Positions 1-15,245 of a stretch of 64,000 bases of DNA are shown in pieces. The stretch lies in contig NC_058139.1 of assembly GCF_011075055.1 (NCBI RefSeq), positions 1,084,501 through 1,148,500 on the forward strand, in the 5' to 3' direction. Under the pieces are notes generated by a model, which searched no databases, had not been told where the DNA came from, and saw only the letters and a program-made list of their open reading frames with translations. The position numbers were made by a program, and so were the translations under genes. The stretch's first letter is position 1. Each line of letters begins with the position of its first letter. Source of the stretch: Mangifera indica. Its lineage: Eukaryota > Streptophyta > Magnoliopsida > Sapindales > Anacardiaceae.

Positions 1-360
1 ATATAATTTATTAATAGAATTAGATCAAGGGTGGAATTTGAGTCGTCGCGGAGTGCCTGGGGAGAAAAAAGCCTTTTAAACACGGATTTGTTATGTAAAG
101 CTGGCTAGGGACTTCTTAAACCATACGTAAAATAAGACTCCTCGTTTCTTCGCCTTTTTGCTATTCTTGTATACACGTGCAACTCTGAATCCTACTCATT
201 GTCGTATCATGTAGACTGCCTTACCAAATTTCAGTTTTGAAGTTTTCTTTTTTGAGATACACTGATCTGTCTCTGTCAAGACTGCTACGACTGGCTTGTG
301 TGAGATCAAGAATTCAGTTGTGGTGATATTTGAGTGAACGTAGATCTCGCATTGATTTTG

Positions 361-515
361 GTAAGCTCTATATGAATGATGCTTCTGTTTTTACGTCTTA
401 AACGGAGTTTTGGTTGATTATCTTTGGTTGGTGATTATCTTCTTCCTTGTTTGTTTGATTTTCCTGCTTTATCCAGTAAAGATTCATAGTTCATGGTTTA
501 TCCAATCCCTTTCAG
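361..515 (+). other. probable 5'-UTR intron of the CHX gene
   Basis: A GTAAGC donor starts at 361 and a pyrimidine-rich stretch ends in TTCAG at 515, 24 bases before the CHX start codon. The region has no supported coding frame. A leader intron just before the ATG is common in plant transporter genes. This is inferred from splice signals only; no transcript evidence is available. Bases 1-360 hold the presumed promoter and leader, and no other feature was recognised there. Confidence 0.5.
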
Positions 516-539
516 GGTTTAGCGATTGCTTTGTGAAGA

Positions 540-3051
540 ATGGGCGCAAGTGCAGGTCCTGCTGCCATGAAGCCAACCTCTAATGGGATTTTCCAGGGTG
601 ATAATCCCGTTGAATTTGCCGTTCCTCTTGCCATCCTCCAGATTTGCCTTGTAGTTGTGCTCACTCGTCTTCTCGCTGTTGTTTTAAAGCCCCTAAGACA
701 ACCTCGAGTCATCGCAGAGATTATTGTAATTTATATATTCATTTTCCGCATCAAAGACACTGTTTTTTAAATATATTTTTTCTTTTGATATTTTTATAAC
801 TTTTATCTTTTTTGCAGGGAGGAATAATACTTGGGCCATCGGCTTTGGGCAGGAACAAACACTATATGAATACAATTTTTCCCGCGAGAAGTTTAACTGT
901 GTTGGATACTTTAGCCAATATTGGTCTTATCTTCTTTTTGTTCCTGGTAGGCATAGAGTTGGACCCAAAGGCCCTTCGTCGGACTGGTAAGAAAGCTCTT
1001 GGAATAGCCGTGGGAGGCGTTAGCCTTCCTTTTGTGTTGGGAATAGGAACTTCATATGCCCTTCGTGCAACTATTTCTAAAGGTGTAGATGGAGGTGCAT
1101 TCCTTGTGTTCATGGGTGTGGCTTTTTCTATTACTGCTTTTCCTGTCTTGGCCCGTATTTTGGCTGAACTCAAGCTTTTAACCACCGATGTTGGGCGAAT
1201 GGCAATGTCAGCTGCGGCTGTAAATGATGTGACTGCTTGGATTCTTCTTGCTCTTGCCATTTGCCTTTCTGGAACGGGGCGTTCTCCCCTTATATCACTC
1301 TGGGTTTTACTTTGTGGATGTGGCTTTGTCCTTGTTTGTATATTGATTGTACCGCATATCTTCGAATGGATGCAGAAGCGCTGCTCCAACGGCGAGCCTG
1401 TGAAAGAAATATATGTGTGCGCTACGCTGTTAATAGTTTTGGTAGGTGCATTTGCAACAGATGTTATTGGAATTCATGCCCTCTTTGGTGCATTCATTAT
1501 TGGAGTTTTGGTCCCCAAGGAAGGGCCATTTGCTGGTGCCCTCACAGAAAAGATTGAGGATCTTGTATCAAGTCTTTTTCTGCCATTGTTCTTTGTCTCC
1601 AGTGGATTGAAGACTGACATAGCCAAAATCCGAGGGCTTCAGTCTTGGGGGTTCCTCGCTTTGGTTATAGCTACAGCATGTTTTGGAAAAATTGTTGGCA
1701 CTGTTGCTGTAGCACTCCTTTGCAAAGTGCATTTCAGGGAGGCTCTTGCTTTGGGGCTCTTAATGAACACAAAAGGCTTGGTGGAACTCATTGTCCTCAA
1801 CATTGGCAAAGACAAAAAGGTAAATTGCATTTTTAAGTCCTTGCATTTCTAGTGCTTCTGGATCTTTATTGTTTTATCTGGCTGATGTTGCAGGTATTGA
1901 ATGATCAAACATTTGCAATCATGGTCCTGATGGCGGTCTTCACAACCTTTATCACCACACCTTTAGTCATGGCTGTCTATAAGCCTGGTAAAAGACCAAG
2001 CAATGGCATTTACAAGCATAGAACTATTAAGAGAGAAGATCCAAATCATCAGCTCCGGATTTTGGCCTGCTTCTATTGTGTAAGAAACATCCCCACAATG
2101 ATTAATCTGATTGAGGCTTCTCGTGGGACAGAAAAGAAAGAAAGACTCTGTATATACGCAATGCACCTTATGGAGCTCTCCGAGAGGCCATCTGCAATAC
2201 TTATGGCTCATAAGGCAAGAAACAATGGAATCCCCTTTTGGAACAAAGGAAAACACTCAGATTCTGATAATATTATTGTCCCTTTTGAGGCTTTTAGACA
2301 ACTAAGCTGCGTCTCCATCCGGCCAATGACTGCAATCTCGCCAATGCATGATATGCACGAAGACATATTAGGCAGTGCCGAAAGGAAACGGGCTGCCATA
2401 ATAATTCTCCCCTTCCACAAGCACCAGAGGGTCGATGGAGTCCTCGAAAATACTCGAAACGATTATCGTTCCGTAAACAAGAAGGTTCTCGAGAATGCAC
2501 AATGCTCAGTTGGGATTTTAGTAGACCGTGGCCTTGGAGGAAACACACACGTATCTGCCAGCAATGTGTCTTCCATTATAACAGTCCTGTTCTTTGGGGG
2601 AAATGATGATCAAGAAGCCCTGGCATATGGTCTACGCATGGCTGAACACCCTGGAATTACTCTAAATATAATTCGCTTCCTCACAAGCCCTGAAATTGCA
2701 AGGGAGATTGTTGATGTTGAAGCAAAGGAACATGAGTCCAGCAGCATTGCAGCAGATGAAAACTTTCTTGACGATATGAGGCAAAAGTATGCAACTATGG
2801 AGTTAGTAAAAATGGAAATCAGATTAGTGAGAAATAGTGCAGAAACTGTTGATGCAATCAGGGAGTTGAATCGATGCAACATGTTTTTGGTTGGTCGAAT
2901 GCCAGATGGTCCAGTAGCAGCATCCATGGATGTGAGGAGTGATTGTGCAGAACTGGGGCCTGTTGGTAGCTTGCTGATTTCGCCTGAGTTTTCAGCATCA
3001 GTGTTGGTGGTGCAGCAGTATACTGGTGGTGGAACATCTGCCATTCCATGA
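540..3051 (+). CDS. CHX: cation/H+ antiporter, CHX16/CHX18-like
   Basis: Three exons: 540-725, 818-1819 and 1894-3051, all joined in phase 0, giving 781 residues; the family is usually about 800. The start matches the family N-terminus (a PMK-TSNG-FQGDNP-like stretch). Exons 1-2 encode the 12-or-so-helix Na+/H+-exchanger domain, including [12 protein letters not shown] and the N198-D199 pair in [10 protein letters not shown], the transport-site pair known from CHX17. The third exon holds the last helix and the cytosolic C-terminal domain, with conserved [24 protein letters not shown] and VGRMP blocks. Family members sit in endomembranes or plasma membrane and exchange K+ or other monovalent cations for H+, adjusting luminal pH and K+. 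Sequence resembles Arabidopsis CHX18; neighbours point to the CHX16 locus, and the two Arabidopsis genes may be co-orthologues. The tail after the last conserved block is shorter than in CHX18. A polyadenylation-type AATAAA lies at 3114-3119. Confidence 0.93.
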
Positions 3052-3688
3052 TCTCCAATGAAGATACAGAATCTGCCTGTTGAAAATTGAATTCTTATAC
3101 TAATCATTTTCTTAATAAAATTTATCAGAAATTTCGGACTAATAATGTTTGTCGTATTTTTACTGTTGAATTGATCTAACTAAACGTTGTCGTTTCTATC
3201 GGTGGTGTAACTTAAGTGCCTAGGCTCTTTCACAGTGAATATACTAACCATTCAGGGAACTCCGACTTACAACATCATTTTATTAACGACAGTTCAATTT
3301 TTATCCTGAAATTAATTTCCGTTATTAGATTCCGTTTATTGTTTCAGGATTTTTGCACATTGTAACAGCACAATAAATTTCTATCCAAAGTGTTAATGAC
3401 ACTAAGATCCCTCCACTTTGGAACAATTTAGGTGCAAAAATTTATCTAATGTTGTCACTAATGATAGATGCAAACCGAATCAATTTAGATTTGTTTGGTG
3501 TTTGATTTGAATAAATCTGAATTAAATTAGAAATCATTTTAATTTGAATTTGACTTAAATCATTTTAAATAGATTAAAAAATAAAAAAAATTATTAATAA
3601 ATTTATCTTCTTTGTTGAATTTTCATTAATAATGACAACAACCTTATCTTCTCTAGTATTTTCTCTAACGGGCTTTTTATTTTTTCAT
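3052..3688. other. intergenic, AT-rich, no gene seen
   Basis: This holds the 3' UTR of the CHX gene with AATAAA at 3114, then AT-rich sequence. Around 3480-3570 is a degenerate stretch rich in GATTTGAATTT-like words that recurs elsewhere in the window (for example near 8500, 12700, 22800 and 42550). No open frame resembles a known protein. Confidence 0.6.
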
Positions 3689-3697
3689 TTATGATAA

Positions 3698-4475
3698 GGC
3701 CAAACGACTATTTCCCATCCAAGGTATGTTGTAATTTTAAGTTTTTACCCTTTAATTATAGAAACACCAAATACCTACTCATGACCAGTTAAAAATAACG
3801 GTGATAAAGGTAAAATCGTTATTTTCTCTATAATATTAAAAAATAAACTAAAATATAATCTATTTTTACCCCCCTAAACTTTGAAAACTAAAATTTTCTC
3901 CCAGCCTAAGTTTTAAAAAATGGCAGTTTCAACCTAGGGTTTGGTTTTGAAATCTTCGGCGACATCTCCGACTCCATTGCCGACAGCCTCTCCCTCTTGA
4001 GATATCCTCTCATTCTGGTGATCTCTTTCCTCCCATTTGGAGGGTCGATCAATATCGGAGACGCCTTGGGAGACGAAGACGACTCGTCTTCTTCTGGGAA
4101 GACGAAGTTCGTCTTCCCCGACGAAATTCTTCGTCTCCCAAGGCGTCTCCGACGCTGATCGACCCTCCAAATGGAAGGAAAAAGATTGCCGGAAGGAGAG
4201 GATACTTCGGGAGGGAGAAGCCGTCGGCAATGGAGCCGGAGAGGTCGTCGGAGATTTCAAAACCAAACCCTAGGGTGAAACTGCCATTTTTTAAAACTTA
4301 GGCTGAGGAAAAATTTTAGTTTTTAAAATTTAGGGGGCCAAAAAGAGATAAAATTTTCAAACGTTAAGGTTTTATTAAATTTAACCGACCATGGGTGAGT
4401 ATTTGATATTTCCATAGTTAAAGGGTGAAAACTTGAGTTTGCAGCATATCTTGGGTGGAAAATAGTCGTTTGGCC
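3698..4475. mobile_element. non-autonomous fold-back Mutator-like element (MULE-MITE)
   Basis: The element is 778 bp. It begins GGCCAAACGACTATTT and ends with the inverse complement (AAATAGTCGTTTGGCC, with one mismatch region just inside). It is flanked by a perfect 9-bp target-site duplication, TTATGATAA, at 3689-3697 and 4476-4484; nine-base duplications are the hallmark of the Mutator superfamily. The inverted repeats run almost to the centre near 4090, so the whole element can fold into one long hairpin. No transposase is encoded. Two overlapping frames on opposite strands (3934-4266 and 4037-4273) are mirror images of each other caused by the palindrome, not genes. The centre is much richer in G+C (GACGAAG/CTTCGTC words) than the flanks. 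Confidence 0.85.
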
Positions 4476-4709
4476 TTATGATAACCCTTATTCTTTCTCT
4501 CAAATGGCTCATCCAGCAACTTGCCATCAACTTGAGTAGTTAAGCTGGATTTTTTGACAGTGAAATAAATCTGTCCTTCCAAATTATCTACCAATATATT
4601 AGGCACTACCTTGTGATCAACTCAACTCCAAACTCTCATTGGTTTTAATCGGCGGGTATTAGTACGGAAACCTTTCACAGCTCGTTAGGGTTTCAATATC
4701 AGGTCCAAA

Positions 4710-5218
4710 ATGCTTCAGCTCTCTTGCAATCTACACCGTCCATCTCCTCCTCTGCTCCTTCCTCTTCAACATTTTTCCCCTGCTCCCTCTTCTATCGAGT
4801 ACGCAATCTTCCTCGCTTCATTTCAACTTTGTTTTAATCTTTCTATCTGTTTCATCTCACCCTTTGTCTTTTGTTATTGTTTAATAGCCGAGTGAAGTTC
4901 AATTTGAATAAAGGGTTTGTAAAGGTTACAAAGGTTTCGATAGCGGTAAACAGCAAGAAGAGTGACAGGAGAAGTGAAGAGGGTTCGAGCAGTGACAAGT
5001 GGGTCCATGAAGGATTCATTACTGAGTCGCTTCCAAATGGTATGTTTAGAGTTCGTTTAGATAATGAAGACTTGATTCTCGGTTATATTTCAGGAAAAAT
5101 TAGGCAGAATTTTGTTCGTGTGTTGCCTGGAGATAGAGTCAAGGTTGAAGTAAGTCGTTATGATTCAAGCAAGGGCCGAATAATTTATAGACTTCGCAAT
5201 AGAAGTTCCAACGATTAA
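4710..5218 (+). CDS. infA: translation initiation factor IF-1, chloroplastic, nuclear-encoded
   Basis: Two exons, 4710-4798 and 4888-5218, give 139 residues. The intron (GTACGC...AATAG) splits codon 30. Residues 1-60 are rich in Ser, Pro and Lys with no acidic run, as in a plastid transit peptide. Residues 68-134 form the S1-like OB fold: [18 protein letters not shown], then [20 protein letters not shown] and [14 protein letters not shown] blocks. This is almost the entire plastid IF-1 consensus. IF-1 binds the ribosomal A site and helps IF-2 and IF-3 start translation in the plastid. The plastid infA copy has been lost and moved to the nucleus repeatedly in eudicots, so a nuclear gene with transit peptide is expected. 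The start was chosen because it gives a transit peptide and a phase-correct splice; the exon-2 frame has no ATG of its own. It lies only 235 bases after the fold-back element. Confidence 0.9.
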
Positions 5219-6290
5219 GTTGTTACTTAATCTTGATATTTATGAAAATTCATAAAGCTTATTTTACCCTGAGTTTTTTTATATTTATTAGTTGTTTCAT
5301 TGTTTTTCTGATTGGAGTTGCATAAAGATTGTTTTTTTTTGTTTGGCTAAATGTCAATTCTGTGTTCTCTTTGCAAATTCAGTTGGGGTTCTCTTGCTAT
5401 TGTTCTGAGTCTTTGACATCTTTTTGCTGCCAATTGAATGCTATTAATGGAGGGTGGTGATCTTTGTTGGTGAGATAGCTTGAGGGCATTGGGGCACATC
5501 AATTTGAGGGGATAAATGTATTTAATTTAAATTTGGAGAGGGATTGGTTATGTGTTAATCAAGGTTTCATCCAGTTATTTAACTTCTGCTATTAATGAGT
5601 GTAGGCCTAGGGATGTATACAGTTGCTTTATGGCAGCTAGATATATTGTGACTTATTTGTGTTGCACAAGCTGAGTTGTTAGCTCATTATTTGATATCCG
5701 AAACTGTAGGATACATTTTTAATCAAAAGCATTCAGGTTTTTGCCCAAGGTCTGGTGGACTACTTGCTGCCTTGTCTCTCTCTCCTTGATGTTTGACCCT
5801 TAAGTTCGAAGGAAATTGATATGGTTTTATTGATCATGAACATGGAGAGGATTGATAGATGTTTAGATTTATCTTATTTTCGAGAAGAAAGATAATAGTT
5901 GGATGTTGACGGAGAGCAAGTCATTTTTATGATTCTATAATACTGGAATTTTACGAGGAAGCTGTCCATTGGCACTAGGAATGGTGATTATGCATGGAAC
6001 GCCAGTTTCTCCTTTTGTTTCATATTTTTACTGGCCCAATCTAAAAACTTCCTCTTCCTATTGTTTATAGAACTTGCAAAACTTGTTTACTAGGATTATT
6101 TGAGAAAAATCTTTGAATAGTTTGTGGGGCGCTTGTTAACTGTAGTAGATTCTGTGTATATAGCCTCTGCTTATCAGTTTCCAGTAGTAAAGATTAGCAA
6201 TAGAATTATGTAGTAAGCTTCTGCACTCATTAACTGTATCCTGACTATTGGCAATAGAATTACTGATAATGCATATAAAAAATACATATT
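5219..6290. other. intergenic, no gene seen
   Basis: About 1.1 kb containing the IF-1 3' UTR followed by sequence with no supportable open frame or repeat structure. The first part (to about 5400) is T-rich, as plant 3' UTRs often are. Confidence 0.5.
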
Positions 6291-6600
<310 letters not shown>

Positions 6601-9138
6601 AGTTTGTGTTCTGCTCAATCCATAACGAAATTATTTAAAAGGTGATGTACATATTTGTAGTGGGATTGGCCCAAATTTCATTGAACGTCAGCAAGAATGA
6701 ATATTCTTGGTGATGCTCACAAAAGGAAACTTTAGATTTTCCTCCTCTTCCCGCCTCCATCTCTAATATGAGGATAAGGAGAATTCTTGTTTTCTTTTAT
6801 TGAGAAAGTTTCTATTTTTTTCATTCTCCATTCCTTATGAGAAAATCACTTCCCATTTTCCCTTTGTCTCACTAAAACAAATAATAAAATATATTAAATT
6901 TAATTCAAATTTTTTAAAAGTAAATTGAAATTTTAAGAATTTAAAAAATATATAAGAGAGGGGACGAATTAAGAAAGAACAAACCATGAATATATCATCA
7001 TAAACTATAGAATTTTAATAATTCATGTTTCATCTATATTCTTCACAGGGAATCTTTTCCCTCTAAAGAAGGAAGGAAGAGATTTTGGTCATCCAAGTTA
7101 AATTTAATATTTTTACTGTCCCATCTAATTTTTAGTTTATGATACGCCTTTACAGTTGACAAACTAACAAAAAGCAAATTTATTTAATAATACTCAAAAT
7201 AGTGAGATTTCAACTGCATTTGGTTGGATTGTATCATCTTAAATGCAATTTGGTTAAGATTGCACTTGGAGGCACTTTCTCGGCCATCTAGAGAAAATTG
7301 TTGGGTTAGAGTTGGATTTTTTCAATTAAAAATAAGAAAAAAAAATTTGTTTATACTTTAGGGGTGTATATAATATTAATTTTATAATATATATTTTGCA
7401 AACTAAGGAAAATAACTTTTGATTGTTAAAACTGTTCGGATGAATTTCAACGATGATTAAAAAATTATTTTTTATGAAATTTGGTAGGTGAAAAAATATA
7501 ATCTTAACAAACCTTAAATAATGAAAAAGTGATCACGTATATTTATAATGAATATTAATTTGGATAAATAATAATGATATATTATTATATGATATTTTAT
7601 ATTTAATTTAAAAATATCTATAATCATATAATAATATATAATTATTAGTTTCTAAATTAATAATAATTATAAATACATATAATGTCATTCAATCTGAAAT
7701 TATTATTCTGGTCTCTCACTAGACAATTCCATGGGCTTGGGTAATAAAGGCCCAACTATCTTTATTAAACCCAGTTACCCCAGTTTACCTAATGGACTTT
7801 GTGGACGTACGTCAGCTTCCCATGGCCTTAGGCTCTCCTCTCTGCACAATTGAACAAAATCTCAGGTTTGGGTTGCATTTGGCCCAATTTAATCTTATAC
7901 GATGTGCTTTCAAGACTCTCCCTTGCTTGTTTTGTACCCATAGAGCAGAATAGGAGTCTCCATCCGCACGGCTCGACTTTAAATTTAAGTTTGCATTGAA
8001 TAAACGGAAAGGTGAATCAATGTAAATGTATGTATGTATGGATGTATGTTTGTATGAATGATTGAGGAATTATCAACAACTTTTACGATTCTCCAAGCCC
8101 TACTGTGTCAAAAATTTCCCACCATCCAATCAGAGAAAATTCTTGAGAGATTGTTTCTACTTCAATTGGATTTTGATTAGAACTAGAATTGATTGACAAC
8201 TTTTCTTTTAAAGGATTAATATCATTGGATACTTCGAATGGAATATCATGCAGTGAATAGGGAGAGAATATTAATCAATTCAAGCTGTTGTGGTTGTGGT
8301 GGCGCCCCAGAATTATATTCAATTCTAAGGCTGTTGGTCAGGACCCATGAATATGATGGCAACCATACGCTTCTAACTTACCAATATTATATTTAATAAT
8401 TAGTGTATAAACAAAAAACTTAATGTATTAATTCATATATATATAATATATATATATACACACACATAAACAACCTAATGTAGGTGTGGATTTAAGAAGC
8501 CCAACTAAAGATTAGTTTGAGTTTAGTTTAAATTTAAAATAATTAATTTGATTTCAAATTTAAATCGATTTAAATGTTGGATAATAATATTAAAAAAGAT
8601 GATAAGTTGTCGAAGAATCAGTGAAGAATCACTATCAAACTCTTGAATCGAGTTGCCAAGTTGGAGTTTTAGATTGAGTTCAAATCAAATGTGGATTCAA
8701 ACTTGAATTGATTTGCTCAATCCACCCCTATCCTAATAGAATGAAGAAAGATGTAATTAATTATTTGTTAATGATCTTTAATCATTTAACAATTATACAA
8801 AATGGGAATGTGGGTCTTGTAAATTTTAATCCTCATGACATTAGGCTAGAAAATTTGAATAATGAGTTCTTTTACTACTATAAGGTCATTTTAAATAAGT
8901 ATAAGAAAGTTGTTGAGTAGACTATCATAATACAGATTAGTGTAAGATAATAACATATTAACCCTATATCATAATTAAAATGACTTGGAAAGTCAAATAA
9001 AAATTGTAGTTTTTGTGTGCCTTAAATTACAAATTAGACTCATTAAGTAAAATAATCATATCTAATCATACAACAATATTAACAAAATTAGACTAATCAC
9101 CTGAAATAAAATAATCTTAAAATAATGTCAACAATCAC
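6601..9138. other. intergenic, AT-rich, simple repeats only
   Basis: About 2.5 kb without a supportable gene. It includes short ATGT-type tandem repeats at about 8025-8065, an alternating AT/AC microsatellite at about 8434-8467, and a degenerate dispersed repeat at about 8490-8720 rich in TTTAAATTTGA and TTCAAATTTAAAT words. A 70-codon frame at 8708-8920 has no recognisable similarity and lies in that repeat, so it is not called. Confidence 0.5.
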
Positions 9139-9146
9139 TATATAAA
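9139..9146 (+). promoter_or_regulatory. TATA box of dirigent gene 1
   Basis: TATATAAA lies 88 bases upstream of the start codon at 9227. The other two intact dirigent genes in this window have a TATA box 90 and 85 bases before their chosen starts, and this shared spacing supports both the promoter calls and the starts. Confidence 0.7.
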
Positions 9147-9226
9147 GGGAAGAAAGATGATCATGTCTAACCATTCCATTACTACAAGCTCTAGCTCGCA
9201 TTGGGAAGCTAGAAACTTCAGAAAAA

Positions 9227-9787
9227 ATGAAAGCTCTTGTATTGATGGTGTTTTGTTTCTTTCTTTTGCTTGTTGCTTCTCCTTCAGCTTCAGCTTTACC
9301 TTCCAAGAAAAGTTCCAAATTCTACCCAAAACCATGCAAACAATTTGTGCTTTATTATCACGACATCCTTTTTGGAAGAACTCGCAACATTCTCTCTAAT
9401 TCAACATCTTACAGAATTACAAATGCAACCAACCTTGGAAACTACCAGTTTGGCTCCCTCATTGTTTTCGATGATCCCATTACAAAAGATGAAAACCTCC
9501 GCTCTCCTCCGGCCGCCGCAGCTCAAGGGCTGTATGTTTATGATATGAGAAATGACTACAGCACACTTTTTGTGTTTTCTTTGATTTTCAACTCCACTGA
9601 GCATAAAGGCACTTTAAATATTGTGGGGTCGGACCCTTTAGGAGCGCCTTCTCGGGATCTCTCAATTGTTGGAGGAACAGGAGACTTTTTCATGGCTAGA
9701 GGCATTGTAACTTTCACAACTAAAGCTATCGAAAGCATTGAGTATTTCAGACTCAAGATGGATTTCAAGCTGTATGAATGTTATTGA
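9227..9787 (+). CDS. dirigent protein 1
   Basis: A single-exon gene of 186 residues, usual for dirigent proteins, which are commonly intronless. Residues 1-24 are a signal peptide (MKALVLMVFCFFLLL core, then Ala/Ser-rich cleavage region). The mature part has the complete dirigent beta-barrel: [65 protein letters not shown] and the terminal KLYECY. The family is secreted to the cell wall and sets stereochemistry when radicals couple to lignans, or acts in lignin and defence deposition; it has no redox activity of its own. The start is fixed by the signal peptide and the TATA spacing. An A-rich PAAAAQ replaces the PVGRAQ of its neighbours. Product stereochemistry cannot be told from sequence. 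Confidence 0.93.
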   Translation: MKALVLMVFCFFLLLVASPSASALPSKKSSKFYPKPCKQFVLYYHDILFGRTRNILSNSTSYRITNATNLGNYQFGSLIVFDDPITKDENLRSPPAAAAQGLYVYDMRNDYSTLFVFSLIFNSTEHKGTLNIVGSDPLGAPSRDLSIVGGTGDFFMARGIVTFTTKAIESIEYFRLKMDFKLYECY

Positions 9788-11550
9788 TTAGAGTTTATGT
9801 ACTAGGCTTGCTTTAATTTTCTATAGGATAATCCTTTTTCCATTGTTGAGCAAGGAAGCTCATGTACTGTGCACAAATAAGCAAGCTTGTTAGGGTTTGC
9901 AAAAGCTTGTGTTTTTGTTTCAATGTTTAAATGTTCTGGGAATTGAAGTGAAGTAAATCCCACTTGGAAAAGGACATGATTTTTCTATCTTCCAATTGGT
10001 TGCCTCATTTCAATAGATCAACTGGGGACCCTTTCCGAGCTGGAGAGTCAATTTCTGAGCTTGCATGCACTATCAATCTCTCTATTTTGGAAGCATCATA
10101 GCTTTAACAGCATTATACCTACCAGCACCAATTTCCTGCAACTTGCAAATAAAATGGAAGTCATGAAATTAAACCAATCCTAGTTGCCTGTTTTTGAATT
10201 GCCTTTTTAGTGGGATCAGTACTCAGTTTCCTTCAACTTTCCGAAATCAATGTTCATGTCTTTTTCCTGGCTTTGGGTTTATTTAATCTTCTCTTTCCTC
10301 TTTCAGTATAGTTCACTTGCCCTTTCCTTTCACCGTCTTTATCAGTCCATTCAACTTTGAATTCTATTACAAGCCAATCTTTGGAAAAGTATGCATATAT
10401 GTCAACAATTACTTTACAAAAAATTAAAGAAACATTTACTTTGTTGAAATCCTATGTCAGATGATTGGAAGAGAAAGACCTAATATAATGCAAAAGATAT
10501 TGAATATATATGATATTCCACATCACATGAGATGATAAAACAAGATTAGTCAGTGAGTTTTTTAAGCTGTTTATATGTGTTTTGTGTTTTAAAACTCAAA
10601 GTAAAACTATAATAAACTGTATATCTGGATAATATTTTATTAGTAGGGTGAAAACCATAATGCTAAATTAAGTTTTATGAAGATTAAATAAATGTGAGTG
10701 TGTTTCACATGTGAGGATATAATTGAATTACTGGTAATAATGTGGTCTTGCTTTCCAGCTACTTATAAGATAAGGGATTGGTGATTTAGATAGCAAGATG
10801 TACATGATTTTACAGGGAGAAAGCAAGCTTTTGTTGGTATTAATATTACAGGCACTGGTTGATCGGCTTCAAATTTAGAATTAATTCACCTACCATTATC
10901 CCCAACCTTTCACTTTACTTTATCACTTCATATGAAGACCTCACCAACCCCCACCAATCTTCCACCAAAGTCAACAAATAAACGGTGAAGATGGGACAAG
11001 TCTAGGGCCACATTCCAGGTCTTTAGTACTTAATCCGAAACTGTTCTAATTTTTTAAAACTCGGGCTAGGAATATGCCGCATTAGTTTATCAATTTTCAG
11101 TGACTTTTTTATGATTGCTTAATTAGAGGGTATTTTGAGCATAGTTATTTCGGATTAAGTCCATCAACTCTTGATTATTATATTCAAAAACAGAAGAAAT
11201 TTACCCCATATCTTGAGCTTTGAATATTCAAATATTTATAAGATCCCTCAATGGCCTAATCAAGCTTGTTTATCCATTGACTTGAACTAATTCATCTTCT
11301 CTATCCAATCAGAAACAAGCAATAGCTAGCCATTTCACTAGCCTAATCAAGTGCTCAGACTGATAATATTCGAGCATATGATCTGTCAGCAGAATGGGCC
11401 AGTCTTGCCTACAAAGATGCCCTGCTTCCGATTATACCCTTTGGACTCAGTTTTGTTTTTTATCCCGGATTGAACTGTTTAAAAGGAACTATTGGATTGA
11501 CCAAGAATGAATTAAACCCGATCCACAAGCTAGTTTTAAAGAAGATAACA
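9788..11550. other. intergenic between dirigent copies, no gene seen
   Basis: About 1.8 kb with no supported open frame. It contains the 3' UTR of dirigent gene 1 and AT-rich filler. A short minus-strand open stretch near 10070-10140 follows a possible splice acceptor but has no recognisable family, so nothing is called. Confidence 0.45.
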
Positions 11551-12040
11551 ATGGTGTCAAGAAGATGCAGAATTGTTGTGTTCTTAATTAAGTTCTTTGC
11601 AGCATCAGAATACAAGGATAATTAATCAGTATAAGCCGTGTAATGAGTTGGTTCTGTACTTCCATGATGTTATTTTTACAATGGCAACAATAAGGACAAA
11701 GCAACATCTGCAATTGTGGCAGCGCCACAAGGGGCTAATTTTACCATTTTAACAGGCGATTTTCACACGGTAATGGCAACTCCATTACTCTTGTCGGCAA
11801 TTTCCACTCCTAGCCCGTTGCTATAGCACAAGGCACGTACATATACAGTACCAAAAAGGCAAAAACACCTAAACATACCACCAAAGCTCCTTAAATTTCA
11901 TTGGAACTGGTCCCACAGTGCTGAAAAGAAGAGACATTTCAATGGTGGGTGGCACTGGAGATGTTTTCTGATGTATATGATGGTGATGTCTACTTTTTCG
12001 CCGGGCTGTTGATGTCAAATTTTTATGACTTCCGGTAATT
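11551..12040 (+). pseudogene. dirigent-protein pseudogene, full-length relic
   Basis: Scattered through three frames are dirigent landmarks in correct order: an ATG with hydrophobic leader at 11551, KPCNELVLYFHDVIF near 11640-11680, SAIVAAPQGANFT-like and VGNFHS-like stretches, AQGTYIYSTKK near 11830, KSLNFIGT-like and RRDISMVGGTGD near 11930-11960, then YDGDVYFR close to the end. The leader is ended by an early stop, several small indels shift frame, and part of the [14 protein letters not shown] block is deleted so GGTGD runs almost directly into the YDGD strand. It cannot make a dirigent protein. Confidence 0.85.

Positions 12041-15245
<3,205 letters not shown>

Noticed and set aside
862..1389. 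175-codon minus-strand frame
   Set aside because: Antisense shadow of CHX exon 2; the plus strand encodes an unmistakable exchanger domain.
3934..4273. Mirror-image frames of 110 and 78 codons
   Set aside because: They encode near-identical peptides on opposite strands because the mobile element is palindromic.
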